From Amycolatopsis aidingensis (GTDB taxonomy: Bacteria; Actinomycetota; Actinomycetes; Mycobacteriales; Pseudonocardiaceae): a DNA stretch of 64,000 nucleotides. This document shows positions 20,926 through 29,648 of this stretch, piece after piece (the first letter of the stretch is position 1; every line of letters begins with the position of its first letter). The stretch spans positions 2,454,001 through 2,518,000 of the forward strand of contig NZ_CP076538.1 in NCBI RefSeq assembly GCF_018885265.1, given 5' to 3'. The notes beneath the pieces are model-generated. The model saw only the letters and a list, made by a program, of their open reading frames with translations, did not search any database and was not told the origin of the DNA. Both the position numbers and the translations under genes were made by a program.

Positions 20926-21990
20926 CTAGCACCGGCCGGCCGGTGCCGCCCGCTTGCCAGGGTGAAATGAGCTGGGAGTCGCACCCGTCCAGCGTTTGAA
21001 CGCCCTGCGGAAGGCGCTGGGTTCGGAGAAGCCGAGACGCTCGGCCAGTGAGCTGACCGAGCCCTTTCCCGCGGTGAGCATGGAGATCGCGACATCCCGG
21101 AACAGCTCCGCACGGATGTCGGCGAACGAGGTCCGTTCCCTGGCCAGCCTGCGCCGCAGGGTCTGCTGGCTGATCCGCAGCCTGGCGGCCACCTCGGCCG
21201 GGGTCGCGACCTCGCCGCCGAGGCTGCGCTCCAGGATCCGCCGTACCTGGTCGGCGACGCTGGCCCCGGTGTCCGCGCGGCCGTACACCAGCTCCGATGG
21301 CGAGCCGAGCAGAAGCCCGCGCAGGGCCCGCTCGTCCTGTACCACCGGCGCCTCCAGCGAACCCGGCTCGAACACCAGCGCGGGCCCTTCCGCATCGAAC
21401 CGGATGGGGCAGCCGAAGGTCAGCGGGTAGTCCCCGGCATGCTCCGGGGCGGGGTAGGGCAGTTCGACTCCACGCAGCCGGGCGCGGCCGCCGATGAGCC
21501 AGCCGCTGAAGTGGCACGCCAGCCGCAGCACCGACTCGCTGAGGAACCGGTCCGGATCCGCGGCCGGATCGACCGCACACTCGAAGCGGGCTTCCCGCTG
21601 GTCGCGGACCAGGCGCAGCTCCGGGGTGCCGGGCAGCAGCCGGTAGAACCGGCACATCCTGGCGAGCGCGCCCGCGAGATGTTCGGCGTGCACGGCGCTC
21701 TGGCACATCACGGCGAACGCACCGCGCGGCACCGGCTGCCGGGCGCGGCCGAGGAACTCGTCGTCCAGCGCCTCGATCAGCACCCGGACCACAGCGGTGA
21801 ACTGCTGCACGCTCACCACGGCCCTTGCGGTGGCGAGCACGGGGGAGATCCCCGCCCTGGCGAGCAGCTCGGCCACGTCGAGGCCACGGCGCCGGGCACC
21901 GAGCAGCGCGGCCTCGACGTAGTGCGCGGGAACCGTCCCCGGCCTCGGCTCCTCGCCCGGCGGCGCGCTCCGGTCACGCTGAACGGTCAT
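20926..21990 (-). CDS. AraC-family transcriptional regulator
   Basis: 354 aa: N-terminal arabinose-binding-like/OruR-type sensor region and a C-terminal double helix-turn-helix (LRISQQTLRRRLARERTSF and LAERLGFSEPSAFRRAFKRWTGATPSSF). The frame opens at 22215, but ATG 21990 has GGGAGCGAGGG upstream and removes a low-complexity leader, so it is chosen. It is divergent from the thiolase operon and the likely regulator of it. Members of this group often respond to lipids or amino acids; the ligand is unknown. Confidence 0.88.
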   Translation of the reverse strand: MTVQRDRSAPPGEEPRPGTVPAHYVEAALLGARRRGLDVAELLARAGISPVLATARAVVSVQQFTAVVRVLIEALDDEFLGRARQPVPRGAFAVMCQSAVHAEHLAGALARMCRFYRLLPGTPELRLVRDQREARFECAVDPAADPDRFLSESVLRLACHFSGWLIGGRARLRGVELPYPAPEHAGDYPLTFGCPIRFDAEGPALVFEPGSLEAPVVQDERALRGLLLGSPSELVYGRADTGASVADQVRRILERSLGGEVATPAEVAARLRISQQTLRRRLARERTSFADIRAELFRDVAISMLTAGKGSVSSLAERLGFSEPSAFRRAFKRWTGATPSSFHPGKRAAPAGRC

Positions 21991-22132
21991 CCCTCGCTCC
22001 CTGCGTCCGGCACCTCGGTTCGGATCGCGGCGGAGTTTAACTTGCGAACACAACGGAAGGTAACTGTACGAACGGGTGACCGGTTGGCCCTGCTGGACCG
22101 GCGGTGAACTGCTAAAGTAGCCAACCCTAGTC

Positions 22133-22156
22133 AACATACAATCCGGTTGGTATGTT
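22133..22156. promoter_or_regulatory. Inverted-repeat operator upstream of thiolase operon
   Basis: AACATAC and GTATGTT face each other across 10 bases, 49 bases before the thiolase start in the AraC-thiolase intergenic region. The seven-base perfect arms look like a TetR-type operator; binding by the adjacent AraC protein is the alternative. Confidence 0.55.
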
Positions 22157-22204
22157 TGTGTACATCCGCGTGGGAGCGAGCAGCCGAGCAGCGAGGGAGC
22201 CCCG

Positions 22205-23398
22205 GTGAGCACCAAGACATACGTCGTCGGCGTCGGGATGACGAAGTTCGAGAAGCCGGGCCGCCGTGCGGACTGGGACTACCCTGCGATGGCCAAGGAG
22301 TCCGGTGAGCTCGCGCTCTCCGACGCCGGGATCGGCTACGAGCGGGTGGAACAGGCCTACGTCGGCTACGTCTACGGCGAGTCCACCTCCGGCCAGCGGG
22401 CCGTCTACGAGCTCGGCCTGACCGGCATCCCGGTGGTGAACGTGAACAACAACTGCTCCACCGGCTCGACCGCGCTGTTCCTGGCCGCGCAGGCGGTGCG
22501 CAGCGGCACGGTGGACTGCGCGCTGGCACTCGGGTTCGAGAAGATGCAGCCCGGCTCGCTCGGCAGCACCTACGACGACCGCGAGCAGCCCATGCTCAAG
22601 CACATCCTCGCGCTGGCCGAGCTGCATGAGGTGGCGATGCCGCCCGCACCGTGGATGTTCGGCGCGGCCGGGCGGGAGCATATGGACACCTACGGCACCA
22701 CCCCGGAGCAGTTCGCCAGGATCGGCGAGAAGAACCACCGGCACTCGGTGCACAATCCGTACGCGCAGTTCCAGGACTCCTACACCTTGCAGGACATCCT
22801 GGACGCGCAGGTGATCTACGAACCACTGACGAAGCTGCAGTGCTCGCCGACATCGGACGGCTCCGGCGCCGCGATCATCGCCAGCGAGGACTTCGTGGAC
22901 CGGCACGGCCTCGCCGGGCAGGCGGTGGAGATCGTCGGCCAGTCCATGGTCACCGATATGCGCAGCACCTTCGAGGACAACTCTGCCATTAGCCTGGTCG
23001 GCGGCAAGATGACCAGGGCGGCTGCGGACGCGGTTTACCAGCGTTCCGGTCTCGAACCCTCCGATGTGGACGTCATCGAGCTGCACGACTGCTTCTCCAC
23101 CAACGAGCTGATCACCTACGAGGCGCTCCGCCTGTGCCCGGAGGGCGAGGGCGGCAAGCTGGTCGACGCCGGGGACACCACCTATGGCGGCAGGTGGGTC
23201 GTCAATCCCTCCGGCGGCCTGATCTCCAAGGGACATCCGCTCGGGGCGACCGGGCTGGCCCAGTGTGCCGAGCTCACCTGGCAGCTGCGCGGAACCGCGG
23301 GGAATCGCCAGGTCACGGACGCCAAGGTGGCCCTGCAACACAACATCGGGCTCGGTGGTGCGGTTGTGGTGACCGCCTACCGGCCCGCCGAACGCTGA
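22205..23398 (+). CDS. SCP-x-type thiolase (lipid-transfer protein)
   Basis: 397-aa thiolase-superfamily protein of the SCP-x/Ltp branch: [11 protein letters not shown] with the nucleophile C84, [10 protein letters not shown], and [17 protein letters not shown] near the C-terminus. The GHP histidine and catalytic cysteine are present, so thiolytic or aldol (retro-aldol) chemistry on acyl-CoA is possible. It heads an operon with SRPBCC, MaoC hydratase, SDR and acyl-CoA dehydrogenase genes, together a complete beta-oxidation-like set. GTG 22205 is close to AGCGAGGGAG. Substrate unknown; a branched or steroid side chain is a reasonable guess. Confidence 0.88.
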   Translation: MSTKTYVVGVGMTKFEKPGRRADWDYPAMAKESGELALSDAGIGYERVEQAYVGYVYGESTSGQRAVYELGLTGIPVVNVNNNCSTGSTALFLAAQAVRSGTVDCALALGFEKMQPGSLGSTYDDREQPMLKHILALAELHEVAMPPAPWMFGAAGREHMDTYGTTPEQFARIGEKNHRHSVHNPYAQFQDSYTLQDILDAQVIYEPLTKLQCSPTSDGSGAAIIASEDFVDRHGLAGQAVEIVGQSMVTDMRSTFEDNSAISLVGGKMTRAAADAVYQRSGLEPSDVDVIELHDCFSTNELITYEALRLCPEGEGGKLVDAGDTTYGGRWVVNPSGGLISKGHPLGATGLAQCAELTWQLRGTAGNRQVTDAKVALQHNIGLGGAVVVTAYRPAER

Positions 23399-23437
23399 GC
23401 TATCCACCGCACACCGAAACAGGAAGGCAAGGACGCC

Positions 23438-23869
23438 ATGGGCCAGATCAACGCTTCGGTCGACCTTCCCGGCACACCGCAGCAGGTGTGGGAGGTCTTC
23501 TCCGACCCGAACAACTTCGAGAAATGGCTGACCATCCACACCAAGTGGAAGGGCGAGGTGCCCGCGGAGTTCAAGCAGGGCAGCAAGGTCACCGAGGTGG
23601 TCACCATGATGGGCATGCCGAACACCATCGAGTGGACAGTGGACACTTACGATGCACCGTCCACACTGTCCATTTCCGGAACCGGGATGGCCGGGGTGAA
23701 GGTGCGGTTCGACCTTTCCGTGCAGGAGGCCCCCGGCGGTTCGAAGGCCACCATCGACGCCGAGTTCACCGGCCAGATGATCGTGGGCGCGCTGGGCAAG
23801 GCCGTGGAGAAGGACGGCAAGAAGAACCTGGACCAGTCCATGGAGAAGCTCAAGGAACTGCTGGGCTGA
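23438..23869 (+). CDS. SRPBCC-fold (polyketide cyclase/START-like) protein
   Basis: 143-aa soluble protein with the START/Bet v1 fold: LPGTPQQVWEVFSDPNNFEKWL at the N-terminus and a C-terminal amphipathic helix (NLDQSMEKLKELLG). Members bind hydrophobic ligands or act as cyclases. It lies between the thiolase and MaoC genes of the operon, which suggests a carrier or binding role for the lipid intermediate. No catalytic residues can be named. Confidence 0.82.
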   Translation: MGQINASVDLPGTPQQVWEVFSDPNNFEKWLTIHTKWKGEVPAEFKQGSKVTEVVTMMGMPNTIEWTVDTYDAPSTLSISGTGMAGVKVRFDLSVQEAPGGSKATIDAEFTGQMIVGALGKAVEKDGKKNLDQSMEKLKELLG

Positions 23870-23874
23870 TCGGG

Positions 23875-24738
23875 ATGGCTGCGGAGGAACTGGGCTTCGA
23901 CCCGAGCGGGCTGGACACCTGGACCGAGGAGCACCGGTTCGAGGTGACCAGGGAACGGATCGTGGAGTACGCCAAGGCCACCAACGACCCCATCGAGGCG
24001 CACCTCGCGGGTGAGGTCGCACCGCCGGTGTTCGCCATCGTGCCGGTGTTCCAGGCGCTGATGGAGCCGGCGCTGGAGGTCGTCCCGGTGGAGCTGATCC
24101 CGCGCCTGGTGCACGGGGAGCAGGACTTCCTGTTCCATCGGCCGTTGCGGCCGGGGGACAAGCTGGTCTCCCGCGGGAAGATGACCGGCTACCAGGGCTT
24201 GCCGAACGGCACCGCCTCGGCGATCTACCTGGAATGCCGAACCGAGAGCGGGGAACTGGTCAACGAGCAGTACGTGACCGCGTTCTTCCGCAAGTTCGAC
24301 GCCGGTGCGGCGGTCGGCACCCTTGCCCCTGAGCACAAATTCGACGAGTCCCTGCGCGAGCAGCCGCCGGTGGCGGAGGTGCGGCAGCATGTGGACACCG
24401 ACCAGACCTTCCGGTACGGCCCCGCGGCCGGTGATCCGATGCCGATCCACCTGGACGAGGAGATCGCCAAGGCCGCCGGTCTGCCGGGGATCATCGCGCA
24501 CGGCCTGTGCACCATGGCCTTCACCTCCTGGGCGGTGCTGACCGAGGTCGCAGGCGGGCGCGGCGACCGGCTGAAGCGGCTCGCCGTGCGGTTCTCCAAG
24601 CCGGTGCTGCCCGGCCAGGACATCATCACCCGGATCTGGCGGGCCGGGCAGCCGGAGCGGGGCGTCAGCTATGCCTTCGAGACCACGGCGGGCACGGAGC
24701 TCGTGATCAAGGACGGCCTTGCCGTCGTAGCGGACTGA
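23875..24738 (+). CDS. MaoC-type enoyl-CoA hydratase (double hot-dog)
   Basis: 287 aa, two hot-dog domains: an N-terminal dehydratase-like half (about 10-150) and a C-terminal MaoC half with GDPMPIHLDEEIAKAAGLPGIIAHG, in which the aspartate and histidine of (R)-specific hydratases are kept. It hydrates a trans-2-enoyl-CoA in the predicted cycle. ATG 23875 lies five bases after the SRPBCC stop; a longer open frame upstream runs back through the SRPBCC and thiolase genes and is not real. Confidence 0.88.
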   Translation: MAAEELGFDPSGLDTWTEEHRFEVTRERIVEYAKATNDPIEAHLAGEVAPPVFAIVPVFQALMEPALEVVPVELIPRLVHGEQDFLFHRPLRPGDKLVSRGKMTGYQGLPNGTASAIYLECRTESGELVNEQYVTAFFRKFDAGAAVGTLAPEHKFDESLREQPPVAEVRQHVDTDQTFRYGPAAGDPMPIHLDEEIAKAAGLPGIIAHGLCTMAFTSWAVLTEVAGGRGDRLKRLAVRFSKPVLPGQDIITRIWRAGQPERGVSYAFETTAGTELVIKDGLAVVAD

Positions 24739-24748
24739 GAGGTAACCC

Positions 24749-25633
24749 ATGGGAGCTTTGGACGGGCGCGTCGCCGTGGTCACCGGTGCAGGGCGCGGGA
24801 TCGGCCGCGAGCACGCCCTGCTGTTCGCGGCCGAGGGCGCGAGCGTGGTGGTCAACGACCTCGGCGGGGGCAACGACGGCAGCGGCGCGGACGCGGGTCC
24901 GGCTCGGGAGGTGGCCGATGAGATCGTCGCGGCCGGTGGCCGGGCCGTCGCCAACACCGACAACGTGGCCGAATGGGATGGTGCGGGCGCGCTGGTGGAG
25001 CAGGCCGTTTCCGAGTTCGGCAGGCTCGATGTGGTGGTGAACAACGCGGGCATCCTGCGGGACGGCTTCATCGCCGGGCTCGAGGAGTCCCAGTGGGATG
25101 CCGTGATCAACGTGCACCTCAAGGGGCATTTCGCCGTGCTGCGGCATGCCGCGGCGTACTGGAAGGCGCGTTCCAAGGCGGGGGAGCAGGTAGCCGGCTC
25201 GGTGATCAACACCGCCTCGGCCTCTGGCACCACGATGCCGAACGCGGGGCAGGCCAACTACGGCGCGGCCAAGGCGGGTATAGCGGCGCTGACCCTGGTC
25301 GCCGCAGGCGAGCTGGAGCGCTACGGGGTGCGGGTGAACGCGATCGCCCCGATCGCCCGCACCCGGCTCACCCTGGCCACCCCCGGGATGGGCGCGATCT
25401 TCGCGCAGGAGGTGGAGGAGGGCGAGTTCGACGCGTTCAGCCCGGCCAACATCTCGCCGCTGGTGGCCTACCTCGCCACCGAGAAGTGCCCGATCAGCGG
25501 CAAGGTCTTCGCCGTGCAGGGCGAGGCGATCTCCGAGCTGGCCGGATGGCACGACGTGCGGACCATCGAGACCGAGGGCCCGTGGCGGATCGAGGACATC
25601 GCCGCGCGCCTGCCTGGCGAGGGGTCCGCATGA
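24749..25633 (+). CDS. SDR, (3R)-hydroxyacyl-CoA dehydrogenase type
   Basis: 294-aa SDR resembling the dehydrogenase domain of multifunctional beta-oxidation proteins: GAGRGIGREHALLFAAEGASVVVNDLGG at the N-terminus, NNAGILRD, and the S-Y-K triad with ANYGAAKAGI. It would oxidise the hydroxyacyl-CoA made by the MaoC protein. It starts ten bases after the MaoC gene behind GAGAGG and overlaps the acyl-CoA dehydrogenase start by four bases (ATGA). Confidence 0.9.
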   Translation: MGALDGRVAVVTGAGRGIGREHALLFAAEGASVVVNDLGGGNDGSGADAGPAREVADEIVAAGGRAVANTDNVAEWDGAGALVEQAVSEFGRLDVVVNNAGILRDGFIAGLEESQWDAVINVHLKGHFAVLRHAAAYWKARSKAGEQVAGSVINTASASGTTMPNAGQANYGAAKAGIAALTLVAAGELERYGVRVNAIAPIARTRLTLATPGMGAIFAQEVEEGEFDAFSPANISPLVAYLATEKCPISGKVFAVQGEAISELAGWHDVRTIETEGPWRIEDIAARLPGEGSA

Positions 25634-26871
25634 TCGAGTGGTCCGAGACCGACCTGCTGATCAGGGACGCGATCAGGGAGTTCGTCGACAAAGAGATCCG
25701 GCCACGGGTGGACGAGCTGGAGAGCGGGGAGCTGCCGCCGTACGGGATCATCCGCAAGCTGTTCGCCTCCTTCGGGGTGGATGCGATGGCGCGGGAGTCC
25801 ATCGGCAAGCTGCTGGAAAGCCGCCGGGCCAAGGAGGCGGGAGAGCGGACCTCCTCCGGTAACGGCCCCGGATTCGGGCTCGGCGGCCAGGAGGGGATGG
25901 CGCTGATCGCGATCAGCGAGCTGGCGGGGGTGAGCTTGGGCATCGTGGCCTCGATCGGGGTCAGCATCGGGCTCACCGGGTCCACCATCCTGTCCAGGGG
26001 GACGCTGGCGCAGCAGGAACGCTGGCTGCCCGGCCTGGCCACCTTCGAGAAGGTCGGCGCGTGGGCGATCACCGAACCGGACTCGGGTTCGGATGCCTTC
26101 GGCGGGATGAAGACCTATGTCCGCAGGGACGGCGACGCCTATGTGCTGAACGGGCGGAAGACGTTCATCACCAACGGCCCGTATGCCGACACCATCATCG
26201 TCTACGCCAAGCTGGACGAGGGTGACGGTGTCCCGGTACGGGATCGCAAGGTACTCACCTTCGTGCTGGACTCCGGAATGGACGGCCTCACCCAGTCCAA
26301 GCCGTTCAAGAAGATGGGCATGAACTCCTCGCCCACCGGGGAGCTTTTCTTCGACAACGTGCGGCTGGGCAGGGACCGGCTGCTCGGGGAGACCGAGGAG
26401 CACAAGGGCGGCGACGGGAAGGACAGCGCGCGGGAGAGCTTCTCCTTCGAGCGCATGGGCGTCGCCGCGCTGTCGCTCGGGATCATCAACGAGTGCCACC
26501 GGCTGTGCGTGGACTACGCGAACAGCCGCTCGCTGTGGGGCCAGGAGATCGGGCGGTTCCAGCTGATCCAGTACAAGCTGGCGAAGATGGAGATCGCCAG
26601 GCTGAACGTGCAGAACATGGTCTTCCGGACCATCGAGATGCTGCGTGCGGGCAGCCTGCCGACGCTGGCCGAGGCCTCGGCGATGAAGCTGTACTCCTCG
26701 GAGGCCGCCACCGAGGTCGCCATGGAGGCGGTCCAGCTCTTCGGCGGCAATGGCTATATGGCGGAGTACCGGGTGGAGCAGCTGGCCAGGGACGCGAAGT
26801 CGTTGATGATCTATGCGGGCAGCAACGAGATCCAGGTGACCCATATCGCGAAGGGCCTGCTCGGTACCTGA
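25630..26871 (+). CDS. Acyl-CoA dehydrogenase
   Basis: FAD-dependent acyl-CoA dehydrogenase, 413 aa. WAITEPDSGSDAFGGMKT binds FAD and substrate; GGNGYMAEYRVEQLARDAKSLMIYAGSNEIQ forms the C-terminal domain. The usual catalytic Glu of the medium-chain type (YEGT) is Ala here (YAGS); instead ESFSFERMGVA offers a helix-G Glu, as in isovaleryl- and long-chain-type enzymes. This suggests a branched or bulky substrate (inference). It is the last gene of the operon and introduces the double bond that the MaoC protein hydrates. Confidence 0.9.
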   Translation: MIEWSETDLLIRDAIREFVDKEIRPRVDELESGELPPYGIIRKLFASFGVDAMARESIGKLLESRRAKEAGERTSSGNGPGFGLGGQEGMALIAISELAGVSLGIVASIGVSIGLTGSTILSRGTLAQQERWLPGLATFEKVGAWAITEPDSGSDAFGGMKTYVRRDGDAYVLNGRKTFITNGPYADTIIVYAKLDEGDGVPVRDRKVLTFVLDSGMDGLTQSKPFKKMGMNSSPTGELFFDNVRLGRDRLLGETEEHKGGDGKDSARESFSFERMGVAALSLGIINECHRLCVDYANSRSLWGQEIGRFQLIQYKLAKMEIARLNVQNMVFRTIEMLRAGSLPTLAEASAMKLYSSEAATEVAMEAVQLFGGNGYMAEYRVEQLARDAKSLMIYAGSNEIQVTHIAKGLLGT

Positions 26872-26925
26872 CCGGTTCTGCCCGGCCTTCTTCGCTTGCT
26901 GCGCACCCGCTGATACGTTGCGTAC

Positions 26926-28089
26926 ATGGTCGATGTCACGGATCTGACGCGCGTTCCCACCGGGCTGGACTCCCGGGCGGCCACCTTCGAGAATCCGACC
27001 GGCGCACGTGGTGCCGGTGGCGCCGCGGCGGCGGGCCGGAAGGGCGCGCCCAGCAGGGATATCCAGCCGGGGGAGCGGGTCACCCTGGCGGATCTGCGCG
27101 GCCCGGGCACCGTGCGGCATGTGTGGATGACCTTCCCACCCGGCCCGCCCGAGCAGAACCGGGCGCTCTACCTGGAGGTGTTCTACGACGAACTGACGGA
27201 GCCGAGCATCTCGGTCCCGTGCCTGGACTTTTTCGGTGCGCCCCACGGCAGGCCGGTCGGTTTCGCCAGCGCGCTGAGCAGCATCCAGGAGGCGCGCGGC
27301 TGCAACAGTTTCGTTCCGATGGCCTTCGGCGACCGGTTCCGCGCGGAGTTCGTCAACGGCTCCTCGCGCCCGGTGAAGCTGTACTACCAGGTGGACTACA
27401 CCCTCGAGGAGACGGCGGGGACAGGCAGGCTGCACGCGAGCTTCCGGCGGCAGAACCCCACGGCGCCGCGGGAGGACTTCGTGATCTGCGAGGGTCTCGC
27501 CGGGCCCGGCCGGTTCCTCGGCTGTGTGCTCGGCGTGCGGCCGTTGGACCCGGGAACCTGGTACGGCGAGGGCGAGGTGAAGGTCTACCGGGACGGCGAC
27601 ACCGAGCTTCCCACGATCTGTGGCACCGGCCTGGAAGACTATGTCGGCACCGCCTGGGGGATGGGCCCGCATCACGCACTCTACGGCGGCGCGCCACTCG
27701 AGGTGCGGGAGCCCGGTTCCGGCCTGGGAACATTGCCGGAGTTCGTCGGCTGCTATCGCTGGCATGTGCTGGATCCGATCGTGTTTGCGGAAGAATTGCG
27801 GGTCACTATTCAGCAAATCGGCGCCGACCATTTTCTGGAAGGTGAGCAGGACAGGTTGGACCGAGCAATCGCCGAAGGCAGGGTGGCTGGTAATGGCATC
27901 CAGCGGCGGCACGAGGGTCCGGTAATCGCCAGCGGCCTGTTCGAGCGGATCGACGACTACTGCGCGACTGCTTTTGTGGTATGCGAGCGTCCGCAACCGG
28001 TGCCCAAGGTAGACATCGGCCTGGCCACCGCGGACCTTTCCCGCCGCTCCTACGAGGAACCGGACGAGCTGGAATTCCTGTTCGCCTGA
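26926..28089 (+). CDS. GH172 (DUF2961) family glycoside hydrolase
   Basis: 387 aa, matching the DUF2961 family, now glycoside hydrolase family 172: RGPGTVRHVWMTFPP near residue 63, EVFYDELTEPSISVPCLDFFG, and GTGLEDYVGTAWGMG near residue 230, whose Glu is a candidate catalytic residue. Characterised members cleave alpha-D-fructofuranosides or D-arabinofuranosides, including mycobacterial D-arabinan. Pseudonocardiaceae carry arabinogalactan walls, so a role on D-arabinan is plausible. No signal peptide is seen, so the protein may act inside. The mRNA may be leaderless: TACGTT ends seven bases before ATG 26926. It abuts the DUF222 element. Confidence 0.85.
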   Translation: MVDVTDLTRVPTGLDSRAATFENPTGARGAGGAAAAGRKGAPSRDIQPGERVTLADLRGPGTVRHVWMTFPPGPPEQNRALYLEVFYDELTEPSISVPCLDFFGAPHGRPVGFASALSSIQEARGCNSFVPMAFGDRFRAEFVNGSSRPVKLYYQVDYTLEETAGTGRLHASFRRQNPTAPREDFVICEGLAGPGRFLGCVLGVRPLDPGTWYGEGEVKVYRDGDTELPTICGTGLEDYVGTAWGMGPHHALYGGAPLEVREPGSGLGTLPEFVGCYRWHVLDPIVFAEELRVTIQQIGADHFLEGEQDRLDRAIAEGRVAGNGIQRRHEGPVIASGLFERIDDYCATAFVVCERPQPVPKVDIGLATADLSRRSYEEPDELEFLFA

Positions 28090-28093
28090 GTCC

Positions 28094-29284
28094 TCAGAAC
28101 GGTGGTTTGTCGTTGTCTGGGGTGAGGGGTTCGTGGAGTGGTTCGCGTGGGCTTTGGTGGATGTCCCCGTGGGGTGTGGTGATGGTCGGCACCCCGTCGA
28201 TCACCTCGTATTTCCATCCCGGCAGGTCCTTCAGGTGGTGGTCGCGCTCGCAGTACCCGACCAGCTCCTCCTCACAGGTGGTGCCGCCCTTGGCCCAGTC
28301 GGTGGTGTGGTCGTTCTGGCACTGCTGCGAGGGCCGGTGGCACCCGATGCCCTGACACTCCCGGTCCCGTACCCGCACGAACTCATCCAGCGCCGCCGGC
28401 GGCCGGTACCGCGTACGCCCCAGATCGGTGGGATGCCCGGTGGCCGGGTCGGTCAACAACCGCCGCCAGACGCTGTCGGGGTGGGTGGCCAGCTCCCGCG
28501 CCAACGACGCCGGGATATGCCCATGCCCGGCCACGTACCCCGGCTGCTCATCCAGCCCCAGCAGGGAGCTGGCCGCGAAGTACAGGTACACCTCCGTCCG
28601 CGGCGCCCGGATCTCACCCTGTTCCCGCAGGGTGAGGTCGGCGAACACGTCCGCCCGCAGTTGTTCCAACGTGCGACTGTCCCCTTCTTTCCGCATCCGT
28701 CGGGCGGCCCGGTCACACCGCGCATAAATCGCACTGGCCACCTCCGTCGGGAGGTCGGCCGTAAGGCTGGACACCCCATCGTCCTGATGGATGAGTTCCA
28801 GGGACCGTTGTGCCCGCCGCGCCCGGGTGCGCCGCGCCACCCCGTCCGGGTCCACGGCCAGCACCTGGTAGCGCACCGACCGCCGCAAACTCGTCCGGTC
28901 CTTGCGCTCCAGTTTGTCGCCCATCCGCTCATCCACCTCGCGGGCCTGGTGGTCGGTGAGGACCGCGGTGGGTTCCACCACCGCTTTCACCTTCTCCTGA
29001 TCAATCCGGCCCTCCCGGAACGCGGCGAGGGTGTTCGGCAACCGGGTGAGGTGCTGCCCCAGCGCCAGGGCTTCCTCCACCCGGTGCCGGGTCCAGTAGA
29101 GGCGCCCGGCGATCTCGGTCACCAGCGAGACCCGCTCACCCCCGTCCTGGGCGAGGTCGGCCACCAGCAGCACCCGCCGCGCCTCCAGCCGGGCGATGGC
29201 GCGTTCGTTGGCCTCCAATAGGTCGAGTGTGGTGAGTGCGTCTTCGGGGGGATCCGTGTGCGGATCAGAACTGTGTCTGTCCAT
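28094..29284 (-). CDS. DUF222/HNH endonuclease-like protein (13E12 type), copy A
   Basis: 396 aa: N-terminal DUF222 helical domain, then a C-terminal HNH nuclease (CQGIGCHRPSQQCQNDH, YCERDHHLK). It belongs to the 13E12/REP13E12-like family, repeated in actinobacterial genomes and LexA-regulated in M. tuberculosis. Against copy B at 60544-61734 I count 14 differences in 396 residues. ATG 29284 is used because a TACAAT -10 lies seven bases before it, suggesting a leaderless mRNA; another ATG at 29290 lies too close to that -10. The true function of the family is unknown. Confidence 0.9.
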   Translation of the reverse strand: MDRHSSDPHTDPPEDALTTLDLLEANERAIARLEARRVLLVADLAQDGGERVSLVTEIAGRLYWTRHRVEEALALGQHLTRLPNTLAAFREGRIDQEKVKAVVEPTAVLTDHQAREVDERMGDKLERKDRTSLRRSVRYQVLAVDPDGVARRTRARRAQRSLELIHQDDGVSSLTADLPTEVASAIYARCDRAARRMRKEGDSRTLEQLRADVFADLTLREQGEIRAPRTEVYLYFAASSLLGLDEQPGYVAGHGHIPASLARELATHPDSVWRRLLTDPATGHPTDLGRTRYRPPAALDEFVRVRDRECQGIGCHRPSQQCQNDHTTDWAKGGTTCEEELVGYCERDHHLKDLPGWKYEVIDGVPTITTPHGDIHQSPREPLHEPLTPDNDKPPF

Positions 29285-29350
29285 ACCCATAATTGTATCG
29301 ACGGGACCGACAAGAATTCCCCGTGTGAATGTGTACCCGCCGGTATTCAC

Positions 29351-29366
29351 TCGAATGCGTGTTCGA
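29351..29366. promoter_or_regulatory. LexA/SOS-like box, element copy A
   Basis: TCGAATGCGTGTTCGA fits TCGAAC-N4-GTTCGA with one mismatch. It lies 66 bases before the DUF222/HNH start and is identical (reverse complement) to the box of copy B. Confidence 0.65.
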
Positions 29367-29404
29367 CACAGAATGCATGCCAGGCCGGGCCCGAGGTGCC
29401 CGTT

Positions 29405-29471
29405 CCGTGGGGTGCTGGCGCTAGCAACCAGCCCTGCTAGTGGTGATGCGTGCAGCGCCAGTGCCCCACGG
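29405..29471. repeat. Long hairpin in element copy A
   Basis: CCGTGGGGTGCTGGCGCT pairs with 29454-29471 at 16 of 18 positions. The loop holds a small inner stem (AGCA/TGCT). The same structure is present in copy B with compensating differences. Confidence 0.65.
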
Positions 29472-29517
29472 CGCGCCGGAGGCGTGCCTGAAACCCAACC
29501 ACAACCACCCCCACCAC

Positions 29518-29639
29518 CCACGCGAACAGCAAACTCGCCAACGCGAACAGCAACGATGTACGGGAACGGCCAAAGCATGCGCGCGGACAGCCAAAGCGTG
29601 CGCGGGAACGGCAAACACACGCGCGTGGAGAGCAAACAC
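29518..29639 (-). repeat. 21-bp tandem repeats, element copy A
   Basis: On the minus strand, units of 21-22 bp follow one another at 29619-29639, 29598-29618, 29577-29597 and 29555-29576, then decay towards 29518. Units begin GTGTTTGCC or GCTTTGGC and end CGCGCAC or similar. The array starts ten bases past the stop of the convergent reductase gene. Confidence 0.8.
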
Positions 29640-29648
29640 GCGGGTCGG

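Larger units (their letters stand above)
29285..29517 (-). promoter_or_regulatory. Upstream control region of element copy A
   Basis: Contains a TACAAT -10 just before the gene, an imperfect palindrome GTGAATACC/GTACACATTCAC, the SOS box and the hairpin, all shared with copy B. I see no ORF with coding character here. Confidence 0.55.
28094..29639 (-). mobile_element. DUF222/HNH repeat element, copy A
   Basis: About 1.55 kb in minus orientation: 21-bp repeats (29518-29639), long hairpin (29405-29471), SOS box (29351-29366), then the DUF222/HNH gene. Its near-identical twin lies inverted at 60199-61734. The element fills the gap between two convergent genes, GH172 (stop at 28089) and the reductase (stop at 29649). 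There is no transposase, and I see no target-site duplication. Confidence 0.7.

Noticed and set aside
22205..26871. Cholesterol side-chain (igr-type) operon
   Set aside because: Gene types overlap, but the order and the absence of paired ChsH1/ChsH2 and P450 genes do not allow a specific steroid claim.
25468..27996. 842-aa open frame antisense to the acyl-CoA dehydrogenase and GH172 genes
   Set aside because: Shadow of third-position GC on the opposite strand; crosses several real genes and has no recognisable domain.
29421..29639. Short peptide-like ORFs across the 21-bp repeats (seven-residue periodic translation)
   Set aside because: The periodicity follows from 21 = 7 x 3; no ribosome site, and the units vary in all codon positions and include 22-bp units that break frame.
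28094..29648. Insertion sequence with transposase
   Set aside because: No DDE or other transposase motif, no terminal inverted repeats and no target-site duplication visible; called a repeat element instead.
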